Made by a program: the position numbers and the translations under genes
From: Oscillospiraceae bacterium
GTDB taxonomy: Bacteria > Bacillota > Clostridia > Oscillospirales > Ruminococcaceae
Direction: 5' to 3'
NCBI GenBank assembly: GCA_003445125.1
Contig: DLVP01000212.1
Coordinates: 1-5,599 of the forward strand
DNA: 5,599 nucleotides
Shown here: one piece after another, positions 5,599 through 5,599 of the stretch
How the letters are laid out: each line of letters begins with the position of its first letter
Numbering within the stretch: position 1 is the stretch's first letter
The notes under the pieces: model-generated
Seen by the model: only the letters and a program-made list of their open reading frames with translations
What the model was told of the DNA's origin: nothing
Database searches by the model: none

Positions 5599-5599
5599 T

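Overview
The window looks like a chromosomal segment of a low-to-mid GC Firmicute, most likely a Clostridia member (Oscillospiraceae/Ruminococcaceae-like). That placement is inferred from three things: the dprA-topA pair and the infC-rpmI-rplT operon of Firmicutes, strong AAGGAGG-type ribosome binding sites, and an IF3 N-terminus of the clostridial 'SKELLINEEI' type. All eight genes lie on the minus strand, so the biological reading order runs from high to low coordinates. I see no tRNA, rRNA, CRISPR array or mobile element.

In transcription order: (1) 5599-5458 is an intergenic control region with a good extended -10 promoter for the minus-strand regulator gene and a second promoter-like sequence facing out of the window. 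(2) 5457-4621 encodes an AraC-family regulator with an N-terminal cupin sensor domain. It is followed one base later by an MscS-family mechanosensitive channel (4619-3780), apparently translationally coupled. (3) Directly after the channel is a near-consensus sigma-A promoter (-35 TTGACA, 17 bp, -10 TATACT). It is followed by a structured leader of about 140 nt ending in an intrinsic terminator, then infC (IF3), rpmI (L35) and rplT (L20). This is the layout of the L20-autoregulated operon with its L20 leader. infC appears to start at the rare codon ATC. (4) An intrinsic terminator sits immediately after rplT. (5) Beyond it are a SpoU/TrmH-type RNA 2'-O-methyltransferase, dprA, and the first 142 codons of topA, packed tightly (1-nt overlap, then a 19-nt gap). 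These three probably form one transcription unit.

Functionally, most of the window is core housekeeping: translation initiation and ribosome assembly, RNA modification, DNA uptake/recombination and DNA topology. The AraC-channel pair is the only accessory-like part. I see no evidence for an undescribed multi-gene system. The points most worth checking are the non-canonical infC start, the leader with a candidate antiterminator, the terminator upstream of the methyltransferase gene, and the regulator-channel coupling with its divergent control region.
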